Origin: Bradyrhizobium canariense
Lineage (GTDB): Bacteria; Pseudomonadota; Alphaproteobacteria; Rhizobiales; Xanthobacteraceae
Direction: 5' to 3'
DNA: 64,000 bases
NCBI RefSeq assembly: GCF_018130465.1
Contig: NZ_JAFCKJ010000014.1
Coordinates: 62,001-126,000 of the forward strand
In this document: piece by piece, positions 1 through 9,116 of the stretch
How the letters are laid out: every line of letters begins with the position of its first letter
Position numbering within the stretch: the stretch's first letter is position 1
Notes under the pieces: generated by a model
Databases searched by the model: none
What the model saw: only the letters and a program-made list of their open reading frames with translations
Told to the model about the DNA's origin: nothing
Made by a program: the position numbers and the translations under genes

Positions 1-138
1 ATCGCAATCAGCTTCGCGCTGCATGCGGCGCCGCCATCGCTCCGCCGCGACCTGGCCAATGGCGGCGGCTATTCGACGACGGCAGCGCCGGCCAAGGCGC
101 TCGCGCAGAATACGCGGGTGCCGACCGCGCCGGATTGA
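1..138 (+). CDS. C-terminal tail of an unidentified protein (cut by window edge)
   Basis: Frame 1 is open from the first base to a TGA at 136-138, giving 45 residues that begin IAISFALHAAPP and end in an Ala/Thr/Pro-rich polar tail. Codon use is strongly GC-biased at third positions, as in real genes nearby, and nothing else occupies this stretch. A short hydrophobic start followed by a basic polar tail would suit the last segment of a membrane protein such as a transporter, but too little is visible to assign a family. Confidence 0.45.
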   Translation: MAISFALHAAPPSLRRDLANGGGYSTTAAPAKALAQNTRVPTAPD

Positions 139-264
139 CCGTTCCGGCCACAATCCCTTGCGTCATTTCGGGCGAAACACCCAAGTCCGGGGTCAACGGC
201 ACCGCGATAAAATATTTCTCTTTATTAGAATTCGGATTTTTGTTAGGTATTTTTCACTCCGGCC

Positions 265-735
265 CAAGGAAGAGGGGCGTATCGCGATCGTCACGAACGC
301 GGGCCGGACGGCGGTGGACGTGGATCACATCGGCGCGAAAGGCTTCGCAGGGCGGGCAACCGTGAGCGAAGGCATCGCGCGCACGACCGGTGTGATCGGC
401 GTACGGCCAAATCGTGTCGTCCTGGCGCCCGGGGTCTGTGCGCCAAGTCTTGCGGTGATGTGGCGGCCCAACCGGGTCCGCGCATCAGCCATCCGCAAGG
501 CGACGGGGGCAATAGTGCATCGCTCCCCGGGGAGAGCACGACATAAGCCGTTCCAACCATTGCGCAGGGAAAGGCCGGGATGCTCCGGTTGCCCTGTTTC
601 CCCGCTGTGCATTGTAGCGCAATCTGCTCCTGGCATAGCGGACCAATAGGAGCCAGCCGGCTCCCGGTCTTCCCTGCGCCCTCTTTCATTGGGGGTGAGG
701 CATCGAGGCAAAGCTCGGGCGAACACGCCGCGAGG
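265..735. repeat. Probable dispersed Bradyrhizobium non-coding repeat
   Basis: The block has the look of a multicopy intergenic element. The antisense frame reads GAGKTGSRLAP and the forward frame reads IAIVTNAG, both of which I remember as hallmarks of the many spurious ORFs annotated in Bradyrhizobium genomes. It contains a long imperfect stem pairing 562-579 with 663-679. That it is multicopy is recollection, not something visible in this window. Confidence 0.4.
562..679. other. Long hairpin inside the dispersed repeat
   Basis: The arm at 562-579 (GCGCAGGGAAAGGCCGGG) is nearly the reverse complement of 663-679 (CCCGGTCTTCCCTGCGC), enclosing about 83 bases. A transcript of either strand could fold into a stable rod, so this may be a structured RNA or a mobile palindromic element. 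No promoter or terminator could be assigned. Confidence 0.4.
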
Positions 736-765
736 ATGCGATCCCATGTCAGTTATTCAACAACA

Positions 766-864
766 GTCTCGTGCCCCGGACGCAGCGCAGCGCTCCTTCA
801 GCGGTGCGCTGCAGAGCCGGGGCCCATGCAGCGGCGATCGGCGCTACGTCCGGGACATGAGAGC
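766..864. repeat. Palindromic intergenic repeat, family A, copy 1
   Basis: The outer arms starting GTCTCGTGCCCCGGACG and ending CGTCCGGGACATGAGA are imperfect inverted repeats, with inner GC-rich stems built on GCAGCGCAGCG. A second copy with the same outer arms lies at 26068-26202. Confidence 0.7.
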
Positions 865-1012
865 AGGCAATGAGATATCCGTGGACGCCCGGCCGCCTCC
901 CAATCACTTCTGCATGCCGCTCCGCTCTTGTAACAAAACCGTCATGCAGCGAAACTAAACGAAGCCGGGGGCCGCGGTTGGCGGCCAAGCTGCCTCGCAG
1001 GGAGAGATTTTG

Positions 1013-2881
1013 ATGCGTCGTTCACTGGTGTTGCTGTCAGCCGGACTGACAGTGCTGTCCACCGGACTTGCCTCCACGGGATTTGCCTCCGCCGAGAACA
1101 ACACGCCCCGTAACCTGATCCTGTTCATTCCGGACGGTCTGCGGGCGCTGAAGGTCACACCCGAGACCGCCCCCGCAATGGCCGAAATCCGCGACAAGGG
1201 CGTCAATTTCAAGAATTCGCACTCGCTGTTCCCGACCTTCACCATGGCCAACGGCTCGGCGATGTCGACCGGCCATTATCTCGGTGATACCGGCGTGTTC
1301 TCCAACACGATCTGGACCAACTACACCTCTGTGCCCGCAGGCGATACCGTGGTCCCCTTCATCGAGAACGACGCCGTGCTCGGCGACATCGACGAGCATT
1401 TCAAGGGCGACTATCTCAATGAAGACACGATCCTGAAGTTGGCCCGCGACAAGGGGCTGAGCACGGCGGCTATCGGCAAGGTCGGCCCGACCTACCAGTT
1501 CGACCACACCGACAAGCCTGAGAAACCCGGCCTGCATTCGGTCGTGTTCGACGACTCCACCGGCGGCAAGAACGGCGTGGCGCTGTCGGACGAGGTCAAG
1601 GCCGCTCTCACCAAGGCTGGCCTGCCCCTCGCGACGCCGCCGCGCGGCGACAATTCCAAGGCGGGCGATGCGAAGACGCCGGGCACCATTGTCGCCAACG
1701 TCGCGCAGCAGGCCTATTTCGCCGACGTCGCGGCCAAGGTCGTGCTGCCGATGTTCAAGGCGCGCAACAAGCCGTTCGTGCTGGTTTTCTGGTCGCGCGA
1801 CCCCGACGGCAGCCAGCACAACACCGGCGACAGCCTCAACCAGATCATGCCCGGCATCAACGGGCCGACCTCGATGGCCGGCATCAAGAATGCCGACAAC
1901 AACCTCGCCCAGCTCCGCAAGGCGCTGGACGAGCTCGGCCTTGCCGCCAACACCAACATCATGGTTCAGGCCGACCACGGCTTCTCGACCATCTCCAAGG
2001 AAAGCAAGACCAGCCCCTCGGCCAAGGTCAGCTATGACGACACGCCGAAGGACTTCTTGCCAATGGGCTTTCTGGCGCTCGATCTGGCCAAGGCGCTCGA
2101 CCTGCCGCTGTTCGACCCCAACGACAAGAACGCCAAGGTCGAGGGCAACAAACATCCCAAGGCCGGCAACGGCGTGCTCGGCAAGGATCCGGAAAAGCCC
2201 GATCTCGTCGTCGCCACCAATGGCGGCTCCGACCTGATCTATCTGCCGAACAGGGACAAGAAGCTGGCGGCCAAGACCATCAAGACGCTGCTCGAGCAGG
2301 ACTACGTCTCCGGCCTGTTCGTCGAGGACCAGCTCGGCCGCTTCCCTGGTACCTTGCCGCTGTCGAGCATCAGCCTGCGCGGCAAGGCGGCGACGCCGAC
2401 GCCGGCGATCGTCGTCAACTTCCGCTCCTATGCCAGCGATTGCGGCGAGGCGCCGACCAACTGCTCGGTGCAGGTCGCCGACACCGTGCTGCGCCAGGGC
2501 CAGGGCATGCATGGCAGCTTCAGCCGCGGCGACACCATGAACTTCATGGCCGCCATCGGCCCGGATTTCAAAGCCGGCTACATCAGCGAGATCCCGGTCA
2601 GCAATGCCGACGTCGGCATGACGGCCGCCCAGCTCCTCGGCCTGCGCGGGTCGCAGAACGGCGGCCTGGTCGGCCGCGTGATGTCGGAGGCCATGCCCAA
2701 CGGCATCGTGCCGAAAGCGTACAAGGGGGTCGAGAAGTCGAAGAAGTCCGAGAACGGCCTGCAGACCGTGCTGAACTTCCAGCGCGTCGGCAGCCAGCGC
2801 TATTTCGACACTGCCGGCTTCCCGGGCCGCACGCTCGGGCTGGAGCCGGACACCGGCAAACAAAAAACGGCGGGGAAATAA
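1013..2881 (+). CDS. Exported type I phosphodiesterase / nucleotide pyrophosphatase (alkaline phosphatase superfamily)
   Basis: This is a 622-residue exported hydrolase. Residues 1-26 form a Sec signal peptide ending near GFASAEN. Residue ~35 onward shows the superfamily pattern: LILFIPDGLR with the first metal-binding Asp, then FPTFTMANGSAMSTGHY with the Thr that acts as nucleophile in nucleotide pyrophosphatases, QADHGFSTI with a metal-binding Asp-His pair, and MHGSFSRGDTMNFMAAIGP with the last metal-binding His. It should cleave phosphomono- or diesters in the periplasm; the substrate is unknown. An ATG at 1013 is preferred because GGAGAGA lies 6 bases upstream; a TTG directly before it is in frame. 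The gene is monocistronic and ends inside a hairpin terminator. Confidence 0.85.
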   Translation: MRRSLVLLSAGLTVLSTGLASTGFASAENNTPRNLILFIPDGLRALKVTPETAPAMAEIRDKGVNFKNSHSLFPTFTMANGSAMSTGHYLGDTGVFSNTIWTNYTSVPAGDTVVPFIENDAVLGDIDEHFKGDYLNEDTILKLARDKGLSTAAIGKVGPTYQFDHTDKPEKPGLHSVVFDDSTGGKNGVALSDEVKAALTKAGLPLATPPRGDNSKAGDAKTPGTIVANVAQQAYFADVAAKVVLPMFKARNKPFVLVFWSRDPDGSQHNTGDSLNQIMPGINGPTSMAGIKNADNNLAQLRKALDELGLAANTNIMVQADHGFSTISKESKTSPSAKVSYDDTPKDFLPMGFLALDLAKALDLPLFDPNDKNAKVEGNKHPKAGNGVLGKDPEKPDLVVATNGGSDLIYLPNRDKKLAAKTIKTLLEQDYVSGLFVEDQLGRFPGTLPLSSISLRGKAATPTPAIVVNFRSYASDCGEAPTNCSVQVADTVLRQGQGMHGSFSRGDTMNFMAAIGPDFKAGYISEIPVSNADVGMTAAQLLGLRGSQNGGLVGRVMSEAMPNGIVPKAYKGVEKSKKSENGLQTVLNFQRVGSQRYFDTAGFPGRTLGLEPDTGKQKTAGK

Positions 2882-2889
2882 CCCCGCCG
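2868..2889 (+). terminator. Hairpin terminator containing the stop codon of the phosphodiesterase gene
   Basis: CGGCGGGG (2868-2875) pairs with CCCCGCCG (2882-2889) and the 6-base loop carries the TAA stop at 2879-2881. It is followed by a pyrimidine run and preceded by six A residues, so it could work in both directions, also stopping the convergent gene that ends at 2946. Confidence 0.7.
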
Positions 2890-2945
2890 CTTCTCTCGCC
2901 CGCTTACGAGCGGCGCGAAAATCTCACATGTTACATGCCCAGATC

Positions 2946-3518
2946 TTACATCCCAATGTCGAACACGTTCGGCAATTGGCCCGCCAGAGGCAGCGCGGTG
3001 GCGCCCAGGAAGGTCGCCACCATCGCCATCAGCCGGCGGTTGTTCTGGCGCTTGCCGCGCATCTGGCCGGCGATCCACTCCAGCATTTCGCTGTTGACCT
3101 TGGAGGCATAGGACGGCGCCCAGCCCTCGATATCAGACTCGGCCGACAGCGCGACGCTGCGCGGCGGCACCTTCAGGCCGGAGGCGCTCGCGGCATAATG
3201 GGCCACCGCCTTGGCGAGCAGGTCGTCGAACCGGCCGCCATCGGTGCGTTCGGTTGCGGCTTCGTTGATCTCGAACAGCACTTCGGCCTCAGTGCGGCTG
3301 ACCGGCTGGTCGTTGACGGCTGTGGCGGTCAGGATGCGGACGCACCAGGCGGTGTCATCGGCATCGAGCGAGCGGGAGAAGTGCACCCTTCCCTTGGTGG
3401 TCGGGCCTTCGCCCGTGATCACGCCGTCGCGCACGATGGTCAGTGCATGGGCCGAGGTATCGCGGCAGGACGGTTCGAGGGACGGCGACTCAATAGACTT
3501 ATGCGCAGCGGCAGACAT
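2946..3518 (-). CDS. Conserved hypothetical protein with C-terminal membrane segment
   Basis: This 190-residue protein is not recognised. Residues ~1-150 are soluble and mixed, with acidic patches. The final ~28 residues (MVATFLGATALPLAGQLPN and flanks) are hydrophobic and could form a tail anchor. It contains two Cys (SCRD and WCVR). It converges on the phosphodiesterase gene and is divergent from the peroxiredoxin gene across a 390-base gap. Codon use matches the neighbours, so it is likely a real gene typical of the genus. Confidence 0.6.
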   Translation of the reverse strand: MSAAAHKSIESPSLEPSCRDTSAHALTIVRDGVITGEGPTTKGRVHFSRSLDADDTAWCVRILTATAVNDQPVSRTEAEVLFEINEAATERTDGGRFDDLLAKAVAHYAASASGLKVPPRSVALSAESDIEGWAPSYASKVNSEMLEWIAGQMRGKRQNNRRLMAMVATFLGATALPLAGQLPNVFDIGM

Positions 3519-3909
3519 AGTTCACTTCCAGATTTCTTCTGATCGACCAGCATTTTCATGCGGGCGTAAAGGGGTGGTTAACGATTCGATACGGGGATCG
3601 CGACTTTTCTCAATGGTTGCCGATTAGTCGCTACGAGGACCATTTCGGTTCCGGAGAGCGTCGGGCGAGCGTGATGCGGGTCATAAAAGGCTTTCTCTGG
3701 GCAATCGACCCCGTGTGGCCCCGGTGGAGATGTTTCGCCGCAGGCGCCGCTGTAACAAAAAGGTGCTGGCAAATCAGGCCTTCAAAGAAGGAATTCACAT
3801 TTTACTTGAAGCGGTTCACTTGACGTTCACTTGGGGGCGCGGAGCCCCTATACTAAGCGTGACGGCCAGAGATGATTATCAAGCAAATTCAATGCGATGA
3901 GGTAGAACC
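3519..3909. promoter_or_regulatory. Divergent intergenic region upstream of the peroxiredoxin gene
   Basis: About 390 bases without a gene. A TATACT at 3849-3854 is a plausible -10 box. TTCACT at 3826-3831 would be a poor -35 at 17 bases, and TTGACG at 3820-3825 is better in sequence but 23 bases away. GGGGC and GCCCC flanking the spacer make a small dyad. Both the promoter and the sigma class are uncertain. Confidence 0.25.
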
Positions 3910-4569
3910 ATGACACTTCCGATCGGCGCCACCGCCCCCGACTTCGAAGCCGAGACCACCGAAGGGAAGATCAAGTTTCACGACTGGATCGGCAATAGCT
4001 GGGCGCTGCTGTTCTCGCACCCCAAGGACTTCACGCCGGTTTGCACGACCGAGCTCGGCGCGCTCGCCAAGCTGAAGCCGGAATTCGACAAGCGCGGCGT
4101 CAAGCTGATGGGACTCTCGGTCGATCCGGTGGACCGCCATTCGAAATGGTCGGAGGACATCAAGGAGACGCAAGGTACTGCGCCGAACTTCCCGATGATT
4201 GCCGATACCGACTACAACGTCTCCAAGCTGTACGGCATGCTGCCGGCCGCCATCTCAGGCGATCCCCTGGTCCGCACCGCCGCCGACAACCAGACTGTTC
4301 GGAACGTCTTCGTCATCGGACCGGACAAAAAGATCAAGCTGGTGCTGGTCTATCCGATGACCACGGGCCGGAACTTCCAGGAGATCCTGCGCGTGATCGA
4401 CTCGCTCCAGCTCACCGCCAAGCATCGCGTCGCGACCCCGGCCGACTGGTCGCAGGGTGACGACGTCATCATCGCGGGCTCGGTCTCCAACGACGAAGCC
4501 AAGACGATCTACCCGCAGGGCTGGAAGGAGCCGAAGCCCTACATCCGGATCGTGCCGCAGCCGAAATAA
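3910..4569 (+). CDS. 1-Cys peroxiredoxin (Prx6-type, AhpC/TSA family)
   Basis: This 219-residue cytosolic protein should reduce hydrogen peroxide or organic peroxides. The N-terminal thioredoxin-like domain has the peroxidatic motif PVCTTE with Cys45. No other cysteine is present, so it is a 1-Cys enzyme needing an external thiol for recycling. The C-terminal ~60 residues form the extension typical of the Prx6 subfamily, and GLSVDPVDRHSKW is characteristic. The start ATG follows GAGGTAGAACC. It stands alone, with a strong hairpin just after the stop. Confidence 0.92.
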   Translation: MTLPIGATAPDFEAETTEGKIKFHDWIGNSWALLFSHPKDFTPVCTTELGALAKLKPEFDKRGVKLMGLSVDPVDRHSKWSEDIKETQGTAPNFPMIADTDYNVSKLYGMLPAAISGDPLVRTAADNQTVRNVFVIGPDKKIKLVLVYPMTTGRNFQEILRVIDSLQLTAKHRVATPADWSQGDDVIIAGSVSNDEAKTIYPQGWKEPKPYIRIVPQPK

Positions 4570-4581
4570 CCCAACTGTCAC

Positions 4582-4609
4582 CCCGGGCGATGCGTCGGCA
4601 TCGCCCGGG
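4582..4609. terminator. Hairpin between convergent peroxiredoxin and chemotaxis genes
   Basis: CCCGGGCGATGC (4582-4593) and GCATCGCCCGGG (4598-4609) form a perfect 12-bp stem with a GTCG loop. No T tract follows, so it is either a bidirectional stop or a short repeat element. Confidence 0.55.
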
Positions 4610-4626
4610 AATGACGACGTTGGCTC

Positions 4627-6357
4627 TCACGCCGCATGCACGCGGTCCAGGAATCCGTCGACCTCGGCCTTCAGATGCAGGCTCTCGCCCGACAGCGCCT
4701 GGGCGGAGGCAAACATCCGGCTGGACGTCTCACCCGTCTCGTTCGCGCCCTCGGCGGCGTGACGGACGTTGACGGCGACATCGGCCGTGCCAGATACCGC
4801 CGCGCGAACGCTGGCGACGATGTTGTGGGTCGCGCTCTTCTGCTGCTCGACCGCAGCCGAGATCGAGCCGGCGATACCGCTGATGCGCTCGATGGTCTGG
4901 CTGATCGCCTTGATGGCGACGACCGATTCTTCGGTCGCAAGCTGCATGCTGGCGATCTGGTTCGATATCTCGTCGGTCGCCTTGGCGGTCTGACCGGCCA
5001 GCGTCTTGACCTCCTGGGCCACCACCGCAAAACCGCGGCCGGCATCGCCCGCGCGCGCGGCCTCGATGGTCGCGTTCAGCGCCAGGAGGTTGGTCTGCTC
5101 GGCGATCGAGGTGATCAGCTTGACGACGTCGCCGATGCGCGCGCCCGCCTCGGAGAGCTGCGCGATACGCTGGTCGGTCGCCTCCGCCTGCCGCACGGCC
5201 TCAGCGGAAATTGCGTTCGATTCCTGAACCCGTCGGGTGATTTCGGAGATCGATTGAGACAGCTCGTCCGAGGCCGACGCCGCCGAACGCACGTGCTCGG
5301 AGGCATTTTCGGAAGCTCCGGCCGACCGCGCCGACAGATCGGCGGTGGCGCGCGCGGTCTCGGTGAGCTGCCGCGCCGACCGCTCGAACTCGCCTGACGA
5401 TGTCAGCACCTTGTCGAGAATGCCGCCAACGCTGCCGCGGAACTGCTCGACGAAATTGCGCAGGTCGGATTTGCGCTGCTCGACGGCTGCGGCCGAAGCC
5501 GCCGCCTGCTCGGTGCGCATCCGCGCCCGCTCCTGCGAATTGCTTCTGAACACGGCGACCGTGCGGGCGATCTCGCCGATCTCGTCGGCGCGATCCTCGC
5601 AATCGATCTCGACGTCGCTCCGGCCTTCGGCGAGCGCCGTCAGCGAGCGCGTGACCGAGGTCAGCGGCTTGGTGACGCGGCGGACGACCAGCAAGGTCAG
5701 GACCAGCACCAGCAGCGCGGCGAACCCGGCGGCGGCGGCCATGCTTTCGATCGCCTGGGCCAGCATGCTCTCGTACTGGGCCATCGGGATGCCGACATAG
5801 AGGATGCCGGCGACCTTGCCGGTCGCGTCGGCGACTGGGAAATAGGCGGTCATGAAGGACTTGCCGAACAGCGTGGCCGGGCCCTTGTAGGCCTCGCCAC
5901 GACGCAGCAGGACCTGCGCCGGATGATCGGCGGCAAGCTGGGTACCGACGGCGCGGTCGCCATTTTCCTTCTTCACGTTGGTCGAGCGTCGCACGAACTG
6001 CCCGCTCGCGTCGTCGAACACGAACAGCGTCGCGTTGCCGCCGACATAGGACACCGCGCGATCGACGATGGCGTGATCCCTGAACTCCGGCATCTTGGGA
6101 ATCTCGGCGCGCGCCACCGCGCCATCCCGCATCGTGATCTTCGCATCGGGAACCACCTCGGCAAAGGCCAGCGCGAGGGTCCGCAAACTCACCTCGATGT
6201 CGCGGAGCGCACGATCGTTGAAAGCGGAGGTGAGCGACCAATAGCCGGCGCCGACCACGAGCGCGGTATTCACGGCGATCAGCAGCACGGCGCACAGGAC
6301 GGCCTTGGTGCCAAGCTTGAACTGCGGCAGGAACTTCGCCGTTGCACGGTCGGACAT
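4627..6357 (-). CDS. Methyl-accepting chemotaxis protein with periplasmic Cache-type sensor
   Basis: This 576-residue chemoreceptor has a first membrane segment at residues ~17-40 and a periplasmic domain to ~190. The latter shows the single-Cache pattern ([27 protein letters not shown] is split across its core). A second membrane segment, a HAMP domain with [12 protein letters not shown], and a long signalling coiled coil with the conserved hairpin tip around [20 protein letters not shown] follow. It relays ligand binding to CheA/CheW. An in-frame ATG lies 13 codons further upstream without a ribosome-binding site; the chosen ATG has AGGAG 11 bases before it. It is divergent from the photolyase gene and no che genes are nearby. 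Confidence 0.9.
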   Translation of the reverse strand: MSDRATAKFLPQFKLGTKAVLCAVLLIAVNTALVVGAGYWSLTSAFNDRALRDIEVSLRTLALAFAEVVPDAKITMRDGAVARAEIPKMPEFRDHAIVDRAVSYVGGNATLFVFDDASGQFVRRSTNVKKENGDRAVGTQLAADHPAQVLLRRGEAYKGPATLFGKSFMTAYFPVADATGKVAGILYVGIPMAQYESMLAQAIESMAAAAGFAALLVLVLTLLVVRRVTKPLTSVTRSLTALAEGRSDVEIDCEDRADEIGEIARTVAVFRSNSQERARMRTEQAAASAAAVEQRKSDLRNFVEQFRGSVGGILDKVLTSSGEFERSARQLTETARATADLSARSAGASENASEHVRSAASASDELSQSISEITRRVQESNAISAEAVRQAEATDQRIAQLSEAGARIGDVVKLITSIAEQTNLLALNATIEAARAGDAGRGFAVVAQEVKTLAGQTAKATDEISNQIASMQLATEESVVAIKAISQTIERISGIAGSISAAVEQQKSATHNIVASVRAAVSGTADVAVNVRHAAEGANETGETSSRMFASAQALSGESLHLKAEVDGFLDRVHAA

Positions 6358-6453
6358 GAATGGAATGACTCCTGTAATTCCTGCATAGTGGTGCATGCCG
6401 CTTACGGTCGCATTAACGACCGTTCACACCGCCGCACGCCGCATGCTTTCCAA

Positions 6454-7929
6454 ATGGTAAACGAGGACACCCTGACCACGCCAAGCCCGCCGCCCATCAT
6501 CGTCTGGTTTCGCGATGACCTCCGCCTGTCCGACCACCCCGCCCTCCACGCTGCCGCCAAGACCGCTGCGAAGACCGGCGCGCCGGTGATCTGCCTCTAC
6601 GTGCTGGACGATGCGGCCGGGCGAGCGCCGGGCGCCGCGGCGCGCTGGTGGCTGGCGCAGTCGCTGCGGGCGCTCGGTGCCGACATTGCCACGCGCGGCG
6701 GATCGCTGATCCTGCGCAAGGGGCCGGCGGCCAGGGTGATCACGGAGGTGGCGCGCGAGAGCGGAGGGCGCGCGGTCTACTGGAATGGGATCGCACAGGC
6801 GCCGCATCAGGCGGTTGAGCGGCAGCTCGAAGCAGCGCTGGCAAAGATCGGCGTGGACTCGCAAAGTTTCCCCGGCGACTTGCTGGTCCCGCCCGCGGCG
6901 ATCCGCAACAAGGAAGGCCGCGGCTTGCGCGTGTTCACGCCGTTCTGGCGGCGCGTGCTGTCGCTCGGCGATCCGCCGAAGCCCCTGCCGGCGCCGAAGG
7001 AGTTGCGTCCTGCGCCGACGGTCGCCAGCGACGCGCTGGAGACCTGGAAGCTCGAGCCGGACAAGCCCGATTGGGCCGGCGGCCTGCGCGCGACATGGAC
7101 GCCGGGCGAAGCCTCAGCCCGCGCCCGCCTGCGCGACTTCCTCAAGCGCACCGCACTCGGCTATGTCGGCGATCGCGACCGCCCGGACCGCGAGGGCACC
7201 TCACACCTGTCACCGCATTTGAGGTTCGGCGAGCTCAGCCCGCGCCAAGTCTGGCACGCCGCGCGGTTCGCCGCGGCGGAAAATCCCGCGAACGGAACCG
7301 GCGTCGACAAGTTCCTGAGCGAGCTCGGCTGGCGTGAGTTTTGCCGCCATCTGCTCCATGACCATCCCAACCTTGCTACCGAAAACCTTCAAGCGAATTT
7401 CGACGGCTTCCCGTGGAAGCCCGACGCCAAGGCGCTCGCGGCCTGGCAGCGCGGGCGCACCGGCTATCCCATCGTCGACGCCGGCCTGCGCGAGCTCTGG
7501 CACACCGGCGTGATGCACAACCGGGTGCGAATGGTGGTCGCCTCGTTCCTGGTGAAGCACCTCCTGATCGACTGGCGCGACGGCGAGAGCTGGTTCTGGG
7601 ACACGCTGGTCGATGCGGATGCCGGCAGCAATCCCGGCAACTGGCAGTGGGTCGCCGGCTGCGGCGCCGACGCGGCGCCCTATTTCCGCGTGTTCAATCC
7701 GGTGCTCCAGGGCCAGAAGTTCGACCCGGATGGAACCTATGTGCGACGCTGGGTGCCCGAGTTGAAAGACCTGCCGGCCAAGCTGATCCACAAGCCCTGG
7801 CAGGCGACGCCGATCGAGCTTGCGAGCGCCGGCGTCACGCTCGGCAAGACCTATCCGCAGCCGATCGTCGATCATGCCAAGGGACGTGAGCGCGCGCTCG
7901 CCGCCTACACAAAGATCCGCAAAGGTTGA
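6454..7929 (+). CDS. phrB: Deoxyribodipyrimidine photolyase / cryptochrome
   Basis: This 491-residue DNA repair enzyme uses FAD and light to split cyclobutane pyrimidine dimers. The N-terminal Rossmann-like domain ([18 protein letters not shown]) binds the antenna chromophore. The C-terminal FAD domain has [17 protein letters not shown], the WREFCRHLL segment, [20 protein letters not shown] and [18 protein letters not shown]. The length matches class I CPD photolyases. The ATG at 6454 has only a weak ribosome-binding site, but upstream in-frame sequence lacks family similarity. It lies 66 bases before the histone-like gene on the same strand, so co-transcription is possible. Confidence 0.93.
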   Translation: MVNEDTLTTPSPPPIIVWFRDDLRLSDHPALHAAAKTAAKTGAPVICLYVLDDAAGRAPGAAARWWLAQSLRALGADIATRGGSLILRKGPAARVITEVARESGGRAVYWNGIAQAPHQAVERQLEAALAKIGVDSQSFPGDLLVPPAAIRNKEGRGLRVFTPFWRRVLSLGDPPKPLPAPKELRPAPTVASDALETWKLEPDKPDWAGGLRATWTPGEASARARLRDFLKRTALGYVGDRDRPDREGTSHLSPHLRFGELSPRQVWHAARFAAAENPANGTGVDKFLSELGWREFCRHLLHDHPNLATENLQANFDGFPWKPDAKALAAWQRGRTGYPIVDAGLRELWHTGVMHNRVRMVVASFLVKHLLIDWRDGESWFWDTLVDADAGSNPGNWQWVAGCGADAAPYFRVFNPVLQGQKFDPDGTYVRRWVPELKDLPAKLIHKPWQATPIELASAGVTLGKTYPQPIVDHAKGRERALAAYTKIRKG

Positions 7930-7995
7930 GCGTTGCTTTGACACAATTATGAAACTCGCTATCGTCATCGCTCCATGCAAACCGTGGGGGACGAT

Positions 7996-8313
7996 ATGGA
8001 CGACGACAAGCCGATCACCGAACAGGCGATGGACACGATCACCACCGCCGTGGAAGCGACCAAGGACGCCGCTGTCACCGCCGTCAAGAAGGTGAAGAAA
8101 GCCGCCAAGAAGGTCGCGAAGAAAGTAGCGCCGAAGAAGGCTTCCAAGAAGAAAGCCAAGAAGGCTGCGAAGAAGGCCACCAAGAAGACTTCGAAGAAGG
8201 CTGCAAAGAAGTCGTCGAAGAAGGCCGCCAAGAAAACGGCAAAGAAGGCCACCAAGAAAGCTGCCAAGAAAGCGGCCAAGTCGAAAAAGAAGGCCAAGAA
8301 GGCCAAGCGCTGA
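7996..8313 (+). CDS. Histone H1-like lysine/alanine-rich DNA-binding protein
   Basis: This 105-residue protein has an acidic head of ~25 residues (MDDDKPITEQAM) and a tail made almost entirely of Lys and Ala in repeated KKAAKK / KKATKK units. The tail resembles the C-terminal tail of eukaryotic histone H1 and bacterial HctB/AlgP-like proteins. Such proteins bind DNA nonspecifically and condense the nucleoid. The ATG at 7996 is chosen because GGGGGA lies 4 bases upstream; an ATG at 7975 has no ribosome-binding site. It sits directly downstream of the photolyase, suggesting but not proving a DNA-protection role. Repeat number may vary between strains. Confidence 0.85.
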   Translation: MDDDKPITEQAMDTITTAVEATKDAAVTAVKKVKKAAKKVAKKVAPKKASKKKAKKAAKKATKKTSKKAAKKSSKKAAKKTAKKATKKAAKKAAKSKKKAKKAKR

Positions 8314-8326
8314 TCGCAACGCTCAA

Positions 8327-8354
8327 GTCTCCGGGGGCTGACGCGCCCGGAGAC
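8327..8354 (+). terminator. Hairpin after the histone-like gene
   Basis: GTCTCCGGG (8327-8335) pairs with CCCGGAGAC (8346-8354) over a 10-base loop. It lies 14 bases past the stop codon and between convergent genes. There is no T run, so its termination strength is uncertain. Confidence 0.6.
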
Positions 8355-8369
8355 GGCTCGAGCGATACC

Positions 8370-9116
8370 CTACCCTCGCCGCTTGGCTGCGCGCCGGCCC
8401 GGGTGATGCTCGCCTTTCGGATCGCGAAATTCGCTGCGATGGCCGCGCCGGTCCTCGGCGTTGAAGCGCCGCCGTTTCTCGGGTGAGCCGAACTGCTTGA
8501 TCAATCTCCTGCCGTTCACCTTCTTGATGACGTAGCCGCCCTCGGTCATCGAGAACGGCTCCTTGAGCGATCCCATGTGGTCGAACTTCGTGCCGCGGGG
8601 ATGCTTGAAGGGTTCGAACCAGGAGGGATAGACGAAGTTCGACATCGGGAAGCCGTTGACGACGAAGGCGTCCTCTTCCACTGCGTCACAGACCTCGTAG
8701 GCGTATTGGGTGTGCCGGGTCTTGTCGGCCCACAGGTTGGCCATGGGGTCGAGCACCATCTCGAACAGCTCATGCGAGGCTGCCAGACTGACCGGATCGT
8801 CCTCGGCCAGCGCCTTGAGGAAGATCTTCGAGATCGGCTGTCCCCGATGCGTCAATTCATGCCGCCCGAGGAAATTCTTGTGGGTCGCATCGTCGAAATA
8901 GACCAGCTGCCAGTCGGTGGGCTTCGGCTTGCGGGTGACGTCGAGATCGACGGGGTAGCCCCAGACCGGCAGGAAGTGCTCGTCATAGCATTTCTGCAGC
9001 GCGGCCGTGAGCCGCACCATCATCCGCTCACTCATCATCTCCTCTGCATAATTGATGCAGGCAATCCGGACCGGATTCAGGGATCTGCCGAGCAGTGCAC
9101 GACGCGCTTTCTTCAT
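8370..9116 (-). CDS. Conserved hypothetical protein with an HELFE motif
   Basis: This 248-residue protein is not recognised. The most notable segment is AASHELFEMVLDP near the middle, which has the HExxE layout of some zinc-dependent hydrolases, with other His/Asp/Glu residues in the following region (DKTRHTQYAYEVCDAVEEDAF). The C-terminal ~40 residues are rich in Arg/Lys (KRRRFNAEDRRGHRSEF) and may bind nucleic acid. The chosen ATG follows GGTGA by 5 bases; a GTG three codons upstream is an alternative. No signal peptide is seen. It faces the histone-like gene convergently. A metal-dependent activity is inference only. Confidence 0.6.
   Translation of the reverse strand: MKKARRALLGRSLNPVRIACINYAEEMMSERMMVRLTAALQKCYDEHFLPVWGYPVDLDVTRKPKPTDWQLVYFDDATHKNFLGRHELTHRGQPISKIFLKALAEDDPVSLAASHELFEMVLDPMANLWADKTRHTQYAYEVCDAVEEDAFVVNGFPMSNFVYPSWFEPFKHPRGTKFDHMGSLKEPFSMTEGGYVIKKVNGRRLIKQFGSPEKRRRFNAEDRRGHRSEFRDPKGEHHPGRRAAKRRG

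Larger units (their letters stand above)
139..1009. other. Repeat-rich intergenic spacer, no gene seen
   Basis: No open frame here has convincing start, codon bias and ribosome-binding site together. The space contains an AT-rich stretch at about 208-258, a block resembling repetitive DNA seen across Bradyrhizobium chromosomes (265-735) and a separate long palindrome (766-864). The promoter of the phosphodiesterase gene should lie in the last hundred bases. Confidence 0.6.

Noticed and set aside
1037-2863. 608-codon minus-strand frame antisense to the phosphodiesterase gene
   Set aside because: It is a mirror of the GC-biased codons of the real gene; its composition is Val/Ala/Arg/Asp-rich, with no family motif or ribosome-binding site.
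3820-3854. Heat-shock-like promoter (CTTG ... TATACT) upstream of the peroxiredoxin gene
   Set aside because: Spacing between any good -35 box and the TATACT does not match known sigma-32 or sigma-70 spacing, so no sigma class is claimed.
7965-8306. Hydrophobic Phe/Leu/Ala-rich frame on the minus strand of the histone-like gene
   Set aside because: It is the complement of Lys/Ala codons (AAG to CTT) and thus an artefact.
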